Assembly: GCF_903819335.1 (NCBI RefSeq)
Contig: NZ_CAIJDE010000040.1
Span: 1-64,000 of the forward strand
Length of the DNA stretch: 64,000 bases
Reading direction: 5' to 3'
DNA from: Flavobacterium panici
Lineage (GTDB): Bacteria > Bacteroidota > Bacteroidia > Flavobacteriales > Flavobacteriaceae
Both the position numbers and the translations under genes were made by a program. Shown here piece by piece: positions 32,354 through 41,800 of this stretch (position 1 is the stretch's first letter; every line of letters starts with the position of its first letter). A model generated the notes under the pieces. The model made no database searches. It was not told the DNA's origin and was given only the letters and a program-made list of their open reading frames with translations.

Positions 32354-32689
32354 ATGGACATAAATGATATCTCTTTTGAAAATCTGCCCAGAGCAGTAGC
32401 GCAGTTAATGAAGGAAATTGCCGAGATTAAAATTATGATTCAGAATGTGCAGGTATATGAATCTAAAGACAAAAGTATTCCTATCGGCATTGAAGAGGCA
32501 AGCAGGCTGATCGGGAAAGCAAAGCCTACAATTTACGCACTTGTAAGGCAAAGAAAAATTCCGTGCTATAAATATGGTAAAAAGCTGTATTTTTTTGAAG
32601 AGGAACTTTTAGAATGGATTTCAAAAGGGAAAAAGAAAACAACACAAGAAATAGAATCGGATGCAATGAAATATATCCATAATAAATAG
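32354..32689 (+). CDS. HTH_17 excisionase-family DNA-binding protein
   Basis: A 111-residue protein. An N-terminal helix (about residues 10-35) precedes a single excisionase-type HTH: I-G-I-E-E-A-S-R-L-I-G-K-A-K-P-T-I-Y-A-L-V, R-K-I-P-C-Y-K-Y-G-K-K-L-Y-F, F-E-E-E-L-L-E-W-I. Such proteins act as excisionases or regulators in Bacteroidota mobile elements. Here it is separate from the Int operon, shares its upstream 12-mer, and marks the border between the integration module and the defence island. Confidence 0.75.
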   Translation: MDINDISFENLPRAVAQLMKEIAEIKIMIQNVQVYESKDKSIPIGIEEASRLIGKAKPTIYALVRQRKIPCYKYGKKLYFFEEELLEWISKGKKKTTQEIESDAMKYIHNK

Positions 32690-32773
32690 ATGGATGATAG
32701 CCAGCAAGAAGAAAAGGAATCAGAACTAGCGCGACGCATCGTGATTATAAATCCTGAAGAATGTTTTTTATGA
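32690..32773 (+). CDS. possible 27-aa peptide downstream of the HTH gene
   Basis: An ATG starting exactly one base after the HTH gene's stop opens a 27-codon frame: M-D-D-S-Q-Q-E-E-K, then L-A-R-R-I-V-I-I-N-P-E-E-C-F-L. The zero gap suggests coupled translation, but no homologous family is known to me. It could be a chance frame. Confidence 0.25.
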   Translation: MDDSQQEEKESELARRIVIINPEECFL

Positions 32774-32824
32774 TTTTTTAGCGTATTCAATGCAGAATCT
32801 TTTTCTCTGCAGCGGAATCAAAGT

Positions 32825-34072
32825 TTAATCAATTTTTTTCTTCTTAAATAAATCTAATAAATTTTCAATTTTTTCAAGTAGTTCATTAAAAGGAATAATT
32901 AGAACATCTTTATTGCTCCATCTAAACAATTCAAATGAAGAACCTTGTCCTTTCTTTTTATATTTTGAGGTATCGCCAGCAATAACGACGCAAATTGAGT
33001 TAAGGGATTCAGCTTCGTTACCTACTATTGTGTGATAATTTTTAAGCAACGTGTTTTTTTGGTCTAGAACTTGGATTATTGCACCTGTTAATTGATTGCT
33101 AACGGGATACAAGTCATTGCGATATTCAGTTGCAGCAACTAAAGTGGTTAAATGTGTTTTAATTTCGATAAAGGCGATGTTATTATTTATTTTGTTTCTG
33201 TACAGAAAATCTACGATTTTATCTTTGCTTCCTGTAATGTTATGCCCTCCAACATTTACTTTTTCACCTAGAAATACGGCAGGAAATGAAAAAATCTGAC
33301 TAAAAATCCATGTATGTTTTTTAAAAAACTGATGCCATTTTTCTTCAAGTGTAGCTGTATCTGTTGTCTGCTTCAAATTTTCTTTGTATTCATTAACTAT
33401 GTCCTCAATATAAACAATATCAAATTCTGTTTTTGCAGCAATTAAAGTTTCATGCGGTAAACCTGAATTAATTAACATATCTGTTAATTCTTCTGTCTCT
33501 TCTTTTGAAAACTTTATATTAGTGTAACGATCAATAAATGATTGAAGCGTACCGCTTACATAATTTGACTTAGTTGGCGGATCTATTTCTGAAGGAAGTA
33601 GTTTATGTAAAATAGATTGATAAAGATTCTGGCTTTCATTTTTTTTGTTTTCCACGAAACCTCCTGTCCTTTTTTCTATTGCATTGAAATCTTTTACATT
33701 AAGAATCAATTTAGTTTTCTCAATTTTGGTCTCTTGATTTGAAGTAATTAATATTTCATTGATAGTCGGAAATTTTTCTTGAAAAAAATAGAAAAAATTA
33801 GAAACGCCCTTAGGACTTGTGAAACCAAAACCTTTTGCTTCGTTAACTGAAATCCCGGATTTAATTATAGTTTTTGATTCAATACTTATGCAAACTATTG
33901 ATTTATATTTATGTTCTATTTTTCCATCATTTTCGTAAAAGGGATAATATTTGATAGTTCCGTTTGACAAAATTTCTTTTGCAAGAAATTTTGTTTTATT
34001 GCCATTAATTTCTACTATGAAAGTGCTTTTAGTCGCTAACTTTTTATTCTCTATTAGTTTTATTCCTTTCAT
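32825..34072 (-). CDS. sduA: Shedu antiphage nuclease SduA
   Basis: A 415-residue single-gene defence protein with a C-terminal DUF4263 nuclease domain (about residues 240-380). The PD-(D/E)XK site is visible: a Glu near 243-244 in L-E-E-K-W-H-Q-F-F, D288 in K-D-K-I-V-D-F-L, and E303-I-K305 in A-F-I-E-I-K-T. P-V-S-N-Q-L-T-G-A-I-I-Q-V is the typical Shedu segment with a conserved Gln. The N-terminal 240 residues vary between Shedu types and probably sense the invader. Known Shedu proteins cut DNA and block phage. It reads away from the HTH gene and has its own upstream region. Confidence 0.85.
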   Translation of the reverse strand: MKGIKLIENKKLATKSTFIVEINGNKTKFLAKEILSNGTIKYYPFYENDGKIEHKYKSIVCISIESKTIIKSGISVNEAKGFGFTSPKGVSNFFYFFQEKFPTINEILITSNQETKIEKTKLILNVKDFNAIEKRTGGFVENKKNESQNLYQSILHKLLPSEIDPPTKSNYVSGTLQSFIDRYTNIKFSKEETEELTDMLINSGLPHETLIAAKTEFDIVYIEDIVNEYKENLKQTTDTATLEEKWHQFFKKHTWIFSQIFSFPAVFLGEKVNVGGHNITGSKDKIVDFLYRNKINNNIAFIEIKTHLTTLVAATEYRNDLYPVSNQLTGAIIQVLDQKNTLLKNYHTIVGNEAESLNSICVVIAGDTSKYKKKGQGSSFELFRWSNKDVLIIPFNELLEKIENLLDLFKKKKID

Positions 34073-34328
34073 GTTTTTTAATTTATTTTGGGTTGTTACC
34101 TTAAAACAGCAAATAATGAAATATACTTTTTACAAAGTAAATCTCTTATTTAGAAAGTATTTTACGTAAATCCGTACTTTTTAAAATTTTACTCTGACTT
34201 TCAAAAGTATAAAATTGCTGCTATAATCTCTTAAGTACATATACCTATTTATCGGATAATACTTTTTTATTGCTCTTTTTTTATTTATTGGAAAGGAGGA
34301 TTGGCTCTTAACAATATAAAAGCAATGG

Positions 34329-34538
34329 TTGAAGACTTTACTTTGGTTTTACAAAAACTTGCGAATTTGTATAGGTGATAACCAGAGATTGATACCTACT
34401 TTTGCCAATTACGATCTTGCTTGTTATGATGAGAGCCAGCAGGCTTTTGTGACTGATTCGGGACTCTATATAATACGTTTCGCCGCTTCGGCAGACGATA
34501 TCCGGCAGAATGTTAGCTCAGAGCGTGAAATGTCATGA
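34329..34538 (+). pseudogene. remnant of a GH3 beta-glucosidase fibronectin-III-like domain
   Basis: A 69-codon frame whose second half reads L-I-P-T-F-A-N-Y-D-L-A-C-Y-D-E, then T-D-S-G-L-Y-I-I-R-F, and A-S-A-D-D-I-R-Q-N. This is the C-terminal domain pattern of glycoside hydrolase family 3 enzymes, here with nothing of the catalytic domains. A terminator follows at 34591, as would fit the end of a real gene. It is best explained as the scar of a lost gene in the element. Confidence 0.6.
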
Positions 34539-34590
34539 TGCATTAAAAATGAAATAAGTAAATTTTATTTCAAAAGCTACTTGTAATTTT

Positions 34591-34625
34591 AAAGGGCCTA
34601 CCAAATTTTTGGATAGGCCTTTTTT
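34591..34625 (+). terminator. rho-independent terminator after the GH3 remnant
   Basis: AAAGGGCCTACCAAA pairs imperfectly with TTTGGATAGGCCTTTTTT and ends in T residues. Confidence 0.75.
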
Positions 34626-34739
34626 AAAGCATACCGATTATTTTGACTTAGTATCTTAAATGATTTGTCAATTCCGAAAATACGACTTAATTTCGTTGCA
34701 TAGCCGATCTATTACTAGAGGAAAGGGCACTATAATAAT

Positions 34740-36554
34740 ATGACCGAAACACGAAAATATTTTGAAAAATTAGTTTCAAACTTTGATGCACTTTGCAAGA
34801 TTCAAAATGATGAAATTATTAGATTCGTTCAGTTAAAGAATCAACTATTTGCTCTTTTAATTGAAATTAGTAATTATAAACTATTGGAGATTGAAATGCC
34901 GAAATTATGTCTCGACATTGCAGAGAGTGAAGATTGTAAAGACTTAGTGGAAGAGCAAAGAATACTTGCTGTAAATCTTGCTGACCAGCTTTGCTCTCTT
35001 TTAATTGGTAAAATTTGGTATGGTGGCGAAATCCTGTATCACTTGAATAGACTTACTATTTCCGCGTATCATCTGCCTAAACAAATACAAGAAGAGATAA
35101 ATCGATTGGATGGTGAAAAAGTTGATGGTTTGCAATTTCGCATTAGATTAAGAAATATTGAAGATCCTTCTGATACGATAAAAAATTTGATTGAGAAAAA
35201 TAATGAAAACATTAATTCCACCGAAGGTAAGTGCAAAAAAATAGAACATACAGTCTATTTAGATTTGAAAGAGCAATTAGATAAAAAAGTTTCATTCTAC
35301 CGCAGTTATATAATTGAACATTATCCCTTGGCAGCTAACTATTTTAGCTTTAGTGGAAAATGCATCAAAGCCTATCTTTGCGATGAGAGGAAAGAACTGG
35401 TAGTTTGTCGCATTCAGTCGTATGAAGATCCAACTGATACTTCAGTTCATTTATATGAACAAATTTTAGACTTTATTCCAAGACCTCCATACAATTGCGA
35501 AAAAATTGATAAACAAATTAGCTCGTGGAGCTGGTTTGGGATCAACAAAAGCGACTGGAAAATTTCTGATCAAAATTTCTCAAAGGAGTTCATACATAGA
35601 GAATTATTAACAATTTATTTGGCGCATGCTGGAGAAAACGAATTGGTTGAGTTCGTTAAATTTTTCATTAAAAATAGAAATTTACAAGTAAAGTTTAATG
35701 TTGAGGAAAATACATTTTTGAGCATTGAAGGAGATTCCACGTATAACTATTTAAAAATTTTCAACAAGAAAGAAATTAATGAGACAGATCTTGAATCAAC
35801 TTTGGAAAAATTAAACAATTATTCGTCTAAGTATAATAAGCAAGTCATGTTTACCTCTAAACCTGATAATATTGTTATAGAGTATTTCGAAAAAAATCAT
35901 GTGAAGGTAAGGTATATCAAAGATTTAACAGATTTATATTTTGAAAATGACCATAGCGAATTAATACATCTTTTTATTAAATCAAGACTTAATCTGATTT
36001 CATTTGGCGTACCAAATGAAATAAATGAAGGGAAATTACTTATTAACGAACTACGTAACTGTCCTAGAGGAAAGGCAGGATGGCCAAACTATGAAAAAAT
36101 TGGTGCAGAAGTTTTCAAATTTCTTTTTGCAGATTCCTTTGCTCCCTATATTGCAGAAACGCAAGCTTCTAATTCAGCTGACACTTTAAGAAGAGATTTA
36201 GTAGTTCATAACAGTTTTCAATCAACTTCAACATTTTGGAGCCGCATTAATGTGGATTTCAAAGCTAAACTTTTGATAGTTGAATTTAAGAACTATAAAG
36301 ATGAATTTGACTACGATACGATGCATTCAACAACAAAATATCTAAGTGGAAAGACAGGGAATTTTATTCTAATATTTTCAAGATTAGGCGGTAAACAGTC
36401 TATTCAAGACCAGCAAAAAGAGCAGTTAAGAGAAGGAAAGCTGATTATAACCTTCAATGATATAGAGCTTATTGAAATGATAGAAGAAAAAATCAATGGT
36501 AGAAATCCTCTTTATCGATTAGACCTAAAATATTTTTCACTTCTAAAAAAATAA
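34740..36554 (+). CDS. uncharacterised protein with C-terminal PD-(D/E)XK nuclease domain
   Basis: A 604-residue protein. Residues 1-435 match no family I know: mostly helical at first, then mixed. From about 438 the sequence follows a restriction-endonuclease fold: E457 in I-G-A-E-V-F-K-F-L-F, D486 in L-R-R-D-L-V-V-H-N, and E515-F-K517 in L-I-V-E-F-K-N-Y, ending in strand F-I-L-I-F-S-R. The C-terminal domain resembles Bacteroidota nucleases annotated only as restriction endonuclease-like. Placement between Shedu and further nuclease genes makes a defence role likely. It is a single-gene unit after its own promoter region and convergent with the next gene. Confidence 0.7.
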   Translation: MTETRKYFEKLVSNFDALCKIQNDEIIRFVQLKNQLFALLIEISNYKLLEIEMPKLCLDIAESEDCKDLVEEQRILAVNLADQLCSLLIGKIWYGGEILYHLNRLTISAYHLPKQIQEEINRLDGEKVDGLQFRIRLRNIEDPSDTIKNLIEKNNENINSTEGKCKKIEHTVYLDLKEQLDKKVSFYRSYIIEHYPLAANYFSFSGKCIKAYLCDERKELVVCRIQSYEDPTDTSVHLYEQILDFIPRPPYNCEKIDKQISSWSWFGINKSDWKISDQNFSKEFIHRELLTIYLAHAGENELVEFVKFFIKNRNLQVKFNVEENTFLSIEGDSTYNYLKIFNKKEINETDLESTLEKLNNYSSKYNKQVMFTSKPDNIVIEYFEKNHVKVRYIKDLTDLYFENDHSELIHLFIKSRLNLISFGVPNEINEGKLLINELRNCPRGKAGWPNYEKIGAEVFKFLFADSFAPYIAETQASNSADTLRRDLVVHNSFQSTSTFWSRINVDFKAKLLIVEFKNYKDEFDYDTMHSTTKYLSGKTGNFILIFSRLGGKQSIQDQQKEQLREGKLIITFNDIELIEMIEEKINGRNPLYRLDLKYFSLLKK

Positions 36555-36656
36555 CTGTGCATATGAGCGAAAAATTGAAATGTACGCAAATATAAAATGA
36601 AATGTGCATTTTAGGTTTTTTAAATTTAATGAGTAGTAGTGCTTTAGGGTATTTTT

Positions 36657-36692
36657 GAGTCAATCCATTGGGCGACCCATGAGGCAACCCAT
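36657..36692. repeat. three tandem 12-nt repeats in a 344-nt gap
   Basis: On the minus strand, ATGGGTTGCCTC, ATGGGTCGCCCA and ATGGATTGACTC follow one another directly. The rest of the gap (36555-36898) between two convergent genes contains four AATGTAC/AATGTGC words, a TATATTTG box on the minus strand near 36585, and no convincing gene. Confidence 0.55.
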
Positions 36693-36898
36693 TAGTTCAA
36701 TTTGATTGATTAAACTCCGATACGGTGCTTGTATTAAAGGGCAGGGGCCTGTTTTTATAATTAAATGTACATCTCATTTTGGAGAGGCTTTACAAAAAAA
36801 AATGTAAAATGCTTTAATCAAGTAGTGTACAGTAAAATTGTAATTTTTTGAAATGTACTTTTCATTTTTTCGATTATAAAATCTTACTCAAAATAAAT

Positions 36899-38689
36899 CT
36901 ATGCAAAAGTAAATTCAAAAAAATGCGTAAATGACCAACTAGGATTGTGGTTGAATTTGTCGGAATCCAGCAGACTGTAAATGTCAATTCCATTTTTGGT
37001 TGCAAAATCCTGCATTTGGTTGATCTGTACAGTATATTTATTTATAAACTGCTGGTGAGCGGTGTTACCGTTGAATATTTCTTCATATTGCTTCTGCAGG
37101 CCTGCAAATTCGTATTCCTTTGTAAAATTAAGTATTTTAATCTTTATTTCCTGGGCTTTTTCGTCTCTTCGAAGAAAATGAAATATCTGAAATTCGAGAA
37201 GATAGCACGACAGCATGTTTTCCCTGAATTCAATAGCATCATATGATTCTGCTATTTTTTCCAGTTGGATGCAGTCGAAAAGCAGCTGCTTTTGGGTTTT
37301 CTCATCAAGGACTGCACTGATATCAAAAAATCTCACATTCCAATTTGACAGGTAATGTGTGTGGATTGCTTTCTCATAATTCCATTTAATCCTGAAGATT
37401 ATCAGATTGGCGATCCCGATCTGGTACTCATATTTATTTGCAGCGTCAACAAGCTCGTCGATCTGGTTTAAGAACCTATTCTCCATTTCGAGCCATTCAA
37501 GATAAGTTTTGGTCTGCAAAGGATTCGTGACCCGTCCAATAAAATAGCAGAAATTGGAAGTTAAATCATTCAGAAGAACAGTGGATTCCGCTGAGACGAC
37601 TTTGCTGTAAGCTATGATTCGAAGTTCATTGTTGGTCTCATTTTCCAGGATATTCTCAACTGTGCCACAGAATATCTTGAAAGCATTTGAAATATCTGAT
37701 CGGGCATTGCACAAAATGCTATAGGCTTTTTCTATCTGAAAGTACGTACCGGTCTTTCCGCTTTCACTTAACTTCTGCATTTCTTTGTCGAAATCCTGTT
37801 TTGAGATAATCCCCAGAAGGTGTTTTCCATTCAATAAAGTAAATGCGAGAGCAGCCTGCATGTTGCTGTCAAAGCTTTCAGAATGCAGCTCTGCTATTTT
37901 TAACAGATCTATCGCCTTGTAAAGGTTCCCACGCTGATAGTACGCAATTCCGCAAAAGAGATTGAATCTTGGCGTAGCGTCCTGGCGGGGATGCGTCTTT
38001 TGTTCAATTTCAATAATGTAATTGAATTGATGCTTATTGATAAGATATGCCCCATACTGGTCAAGGTATTCTATATTGTCAGCTGCGTTGTAAACGGCAT
38101 TATTGTGATCAATTAGTATGCCCTGTGAAATGTTTTCCTCTGAAGGTGTTTTCAGGTACTGGTTTACCTGGCGCAGCAAAATTCCGTTTGCGAGAGTCTG
38201 CTCATAAATGGCGTGTAGAGCCAGTTCATCGAGTTTTTTTGAAAACCGCAGTGCATGTTTTTCTTTTTTGCTCCATTCGGGTTCTTTCTGATGAAGGGCA
38301 GCTAGAAAAATTCTTACGTCTTCGTAGTAAAAAGACTTCGTAGACTTGTGAAAGAAGACATAAAAGGCAGGCATTGCGTTATTGAGCAGATAATTGACAT
38401 TTGAAGAATCGATCTGAAGGGTAAAACTGCCATCCTTATTTGTCTTTACAGATTCGCTGGCTTTAAGCTGGACGGCAAGCCTGTAATTTGTAAAAACCCA
38501 CTTACCGGGAGCGACTTCTTTCTTAAGCTCAATATGAAAATCAATTCCTTTGTCCCTTTGGGTTTCAGAGCGAATTTCAAATTTGTCGGTTCCAAAAAGA
38601 GGCCTAAAAAAGTTATTGGAAATCGTTTCCAGATTTTCGTTAGGATTCACCTTTGGTAGATTCGAATCTTCAAAATTGTACTGTTTCAT
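36899..38689 (-). CDS. DUF4365 nuclease with helical-repeat C-terminus
   Basis: A 596-residue protein. The first 150 residues are a DUF4365 domain: R-D-K-G-I-D50-F-H-I-E-L and Q74-L-K76 in A-V-Q-L-K-A-S form the modified PD-(D/E)XK site (D...QxK). The remaining 440 residues are helical and repeat-like, with tetratrico-type pieces (A-Y-Y-Q-R-G-N-L-Y-K-A-I-D-L-L) and no further catalytic motif. A nuclease attached to a repeat sensor is a defence-type layout. It lies 141 nt downstream of the NACHT gene on the same strand; the two may be one system. Confidence 0.75.
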   Translation of the reverse strand: MKQYNFEDSNLPKVNPNENLETISNNFFRPLFGTDKFEIRSETQRDKGIDFHIELKKEVAPGKWVFTNYRLAVQLKASESVKTNKDGSFTLQIDSSNVNYLLNNAMPAFYVFFHKSTKSFYYEDVRIFLAALHQKEPEWSKKEKHALRFSKKLDELALHAIYEQTLANGILLRQVNQYLKTPSEENISQGILIDHNNAVYNAADNIEYLDQYGAYLINKHQFNYIIEIEQKTHPRQDATPRFNLFCGIAYYQRGNLYKAIDLLKIAELHSESFDSNMQAALAFTLLNGKHLLGIISKQDFDKEMQKLSESGKTGTYFQIEKAYSILCNARSDISNAFKIFCGTVENILENETNNELRIIAYSKVVSAESTVLLNDLTSNFCYFIGRVTNPLQTKTYLEWLEMENRFLNQIDELVDAANKYEYQIGIANLIIFRIKWNYEKAIHTHYLSNWNVRFFDISAVLDEKTQKQLLFDCIQLEKIAESYDAIEFRENMLSCYLLEFQIFHFLRRDEKAQEIKIKILNFTKEYEFAGLQKQYEEIFNGNTAHQQFINKYTVQINQMQDFATKNGIDIYSLLDSDKFNHNPSWSFTHFFEFTFA

Positions 38690-38830
38690 AACTTGCCAAA
38701 TTCTATTGTAAAAATAAGCATTTAGTGATAACTGTGGTTTTTGCAGGCTATTAATGTACGAAGTGCCATACGCAGAAGATCTGTTATTATCAAAAAAACA
38801 ATCAGTCGTGATTTTTAATGAAAATTATTT

Positions 38831-41800
38831 TTAAAAATAGTATTTATTTTCGTCTAGTAATTTCAATACTTCCGCCATCTTGTATGGTTTTGATTTATGG
38901 CTGTAAAATATTTCATGAATATCATTTTTAAGTTTGTTCAAGTAATAGGGGTCGAGGTTCTGAGCCTCCAGCTTCTGGGAGTCTATAGCATTTAGCAGTA
39001 CCAGGGCTTTTGTGCATGCTGATTCGTCATTTGCTTTGCATATGCTTATTATGGTGTCAAAACAGATCCTCGCCGGGGTGTAATGGTCTCCGAAAATTTG
39101 CTCCAGATTTTTCGTCGAGACACACAGATACAAAGTTTTGACCAACATTTCCAATGCCTCTGCGCGAGTGAACCTTAACCATTCCTGCGTTCGGAAATCA
39201 AATTCGCCCTTGACGTCATTTTGGATCTGGCTTTTTATAATGCTGTAAAAATTTTCAAAAGCCTGCGGATGATCCAAGATGATCAGATTTCTGACTATTT
39301 CCTTTTCCGAAAATACATCTTCAGCAATTAAGGTCGAGTAATTATGGGTCAAAAATTCCAGCACGATTTGCTCTCTGCCTGATTTAATTAGCAATGAAGA
39401 GATGCGATCAAAGAGAAAACGCACAGGTTCACGGTTATTTTCCAATTTGTAATTCAAAAATTCTTGTAAGGATTCTAAATCTTCGGCAAAAAAGTTCTCT
39501 ATCAGCTCGCCGGTGTAATGGTAATTGCCATTATTTAAAAATTCATAGACTTTTGATTTCAGGTCAAGTCCCAGTTCCTTTATGCTGATGTTGTTCTCTC
39601 GGCAATATTTAAGATGGTTACAGAAATTCTCTGCTGAGAGCTTAGCATTCTGAAGATTACAAGAAATTCGGCGCTTTATTTTTTCAGCAGGAACAACTCC
39701 GTCCAGATAGTCAGTTTTTATTTTTTCTTCATGCGAATTGAACCACAGCATATCCAGCAGCAGCTCCTGATCCAAATCGAAATGAAAATACTTTTGAAAT
39801 TTGTAAATGGATTCAAAGAGATGATAATCCTCGTCGTAGTAGAAGTGATACTTATCATCTGAGGAGATCATTTTTGAATAAAAGCCTTTTGCGGCCGGGG
39901 TCATCTCTTGGCACCATTTTTTGATGAACTGCTTCTGCTCCTGTGAGATTTTAAGTCTGGTGGCTTCTTTTTCCTTGGGAAGACCGTGCAGGACATCAAG
40001 CATAATAACGCGTCGTGAATTGAAGACCTCTTTTTGCACATCTGATACATTTAGTTTTCTTCCTTCTGAATAATTATTGCTAAGAATCTTATAAAATAAA
40101 CGTTTTGCGTTTTCGGTCACTTTTTTCTGCAGTTCAAAATCTCCATAGTATCTGTGATAAAACTTGTCGATATCCTTAAAATTTAAATCTTCTTTGCCAA
40201 TGTAATGATACAATTCCAGAATCTGATCTGCAATCTGCTTGTGGTCAAAGAGCACGTCAAAGTTTTTCTGTTCTCTATTTGCGTAATAATTATTTCTTTC
40301 CTCAAGCTGCTGCTGGCTGAATTTATCCGCAAAAATGAATTCGGTCTTTGATTCTATGAAAGTTTCAAGCTCTTTGCTCATGGTGAAATCGCGGTGGCTG
40401 AGCACGTTTCGGAACTGGTTCAGGAACTCTTGGTCAAGACTCCCGTCATTGTACTTTTTAAGAATTTTATCAAAATCATCTTTGGTTGCAATCTCCGCTA
40501 AAAAATGCTTACTGTCAGAGTTGCCGTGGATCGACTCGAGTACAATTTGAAAAACCTGGTCTTCTATTTCACATGATCTGACTATTTCCAAAAGCAGTTC
40601 TGCATCATAATAATTTGCTGGATCTTTTATTACCACATTTGTAATTATCTTGGTCAGCTGACGGTTATATTTCTTGTTGGAAGCAAAATATTCTTTTGCA
40701 TACGATAGAAACTCCTTTACCAAACTGTCCCTGAACTGGTAGTTTTTCTGCCTCTCAACGGCGAAGCTGTATATTTTAAGCAAAACTGCGCCATCAGTTA
40801 TCTTTGTAAACAAGGCAAAAATCCGTTCTTTGGTTGAACTCATCGAATTGTATCTGGAAACTGAATTCCACTTTTTGCTGCCGATGGTTTTTTCCAGGAT
40901 TTCCAAAAAATAATCGATGTTGTCAATAGTGGATCCAACCGGCACAAAGGAAATTATGGAACTAATAATTTCTCTCTGATCTTGATCCCTAAGTAGTGCG
41001 ATGATTTGGTTGAAAAACGCTGTATCTTGAGTCAGCCCCATGCTGTAGCAGAGCGTCATTGCATCTTGTATCAGATGCACATAATGCTCATCTGAAAAAT
41101 CTGCAAGCTGAATAATTTCAATTGCCAGTGATTTTACCTGTTCTGAATATTGGTACGGAATATTCATATTGGATAGGATTTTCAAAGCGGACATCCTTGC
41201 TCTTCTGTGGTTGGAGATTATTCCTGCCTGAGATAGCAGATAGTCGATATTCAAATTGCATTGGCCGAAAGATGCAATTCCCCCAGGGTCATTAATCCAC
41301 AGGTAATCATCTATGCAGTCCTTTTTAAAGAGCCTGCTTAAGAGCTTAAATTTTATTTGATCGTCTATTCTGTCCGAATCTGCATTAAATAGCAGCTCGT
41401 AATCGTTGTCCACCAGCCAATCCACCAGGGCATTATATATCTTTTGATCTTCAATAAAGTTCAGTAAAAATGTGACCACATTATGCCATGTAGGGTGGAC
41501 CTTGTCAGTCTGGGAGTCTATACGGATCAGGCCTATTATCTGATCGAAACTCAACTCGGACAAGACCCTGGCAACGAAATACTCCTGAATGTTTTTAAGC
41601 ACAAAACTCCAGTTGTCGGCAAGGTTCTCTTCCAGGAACGGGTTTTTTGCAAGATTTTCTTCATCTACCTGCGCGGCCTTTTTTATTTCTGAAGCTGCAA
41701 GAAACGGCTTCTGCATGGCTTCAAAAGTGAACGCGATTTTTTTTGTATAGACTAGAACCTGGTCTTTGTCAAATGAAGGGTCGTTGCTGAATTTATTGGC

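Noticed and set aside
32825..36554. Shedu and the 604-residue protein as one two-gene system
   Set aside because: They are divergent, separated by a gene scar and a terminator.
36493..36687. 64-codon minus-strand frame in the convergent gap
   Set aside because: Its start lies in the tandem 12-mer repeats and its end runs into the 34740 gene; it has no coding character.
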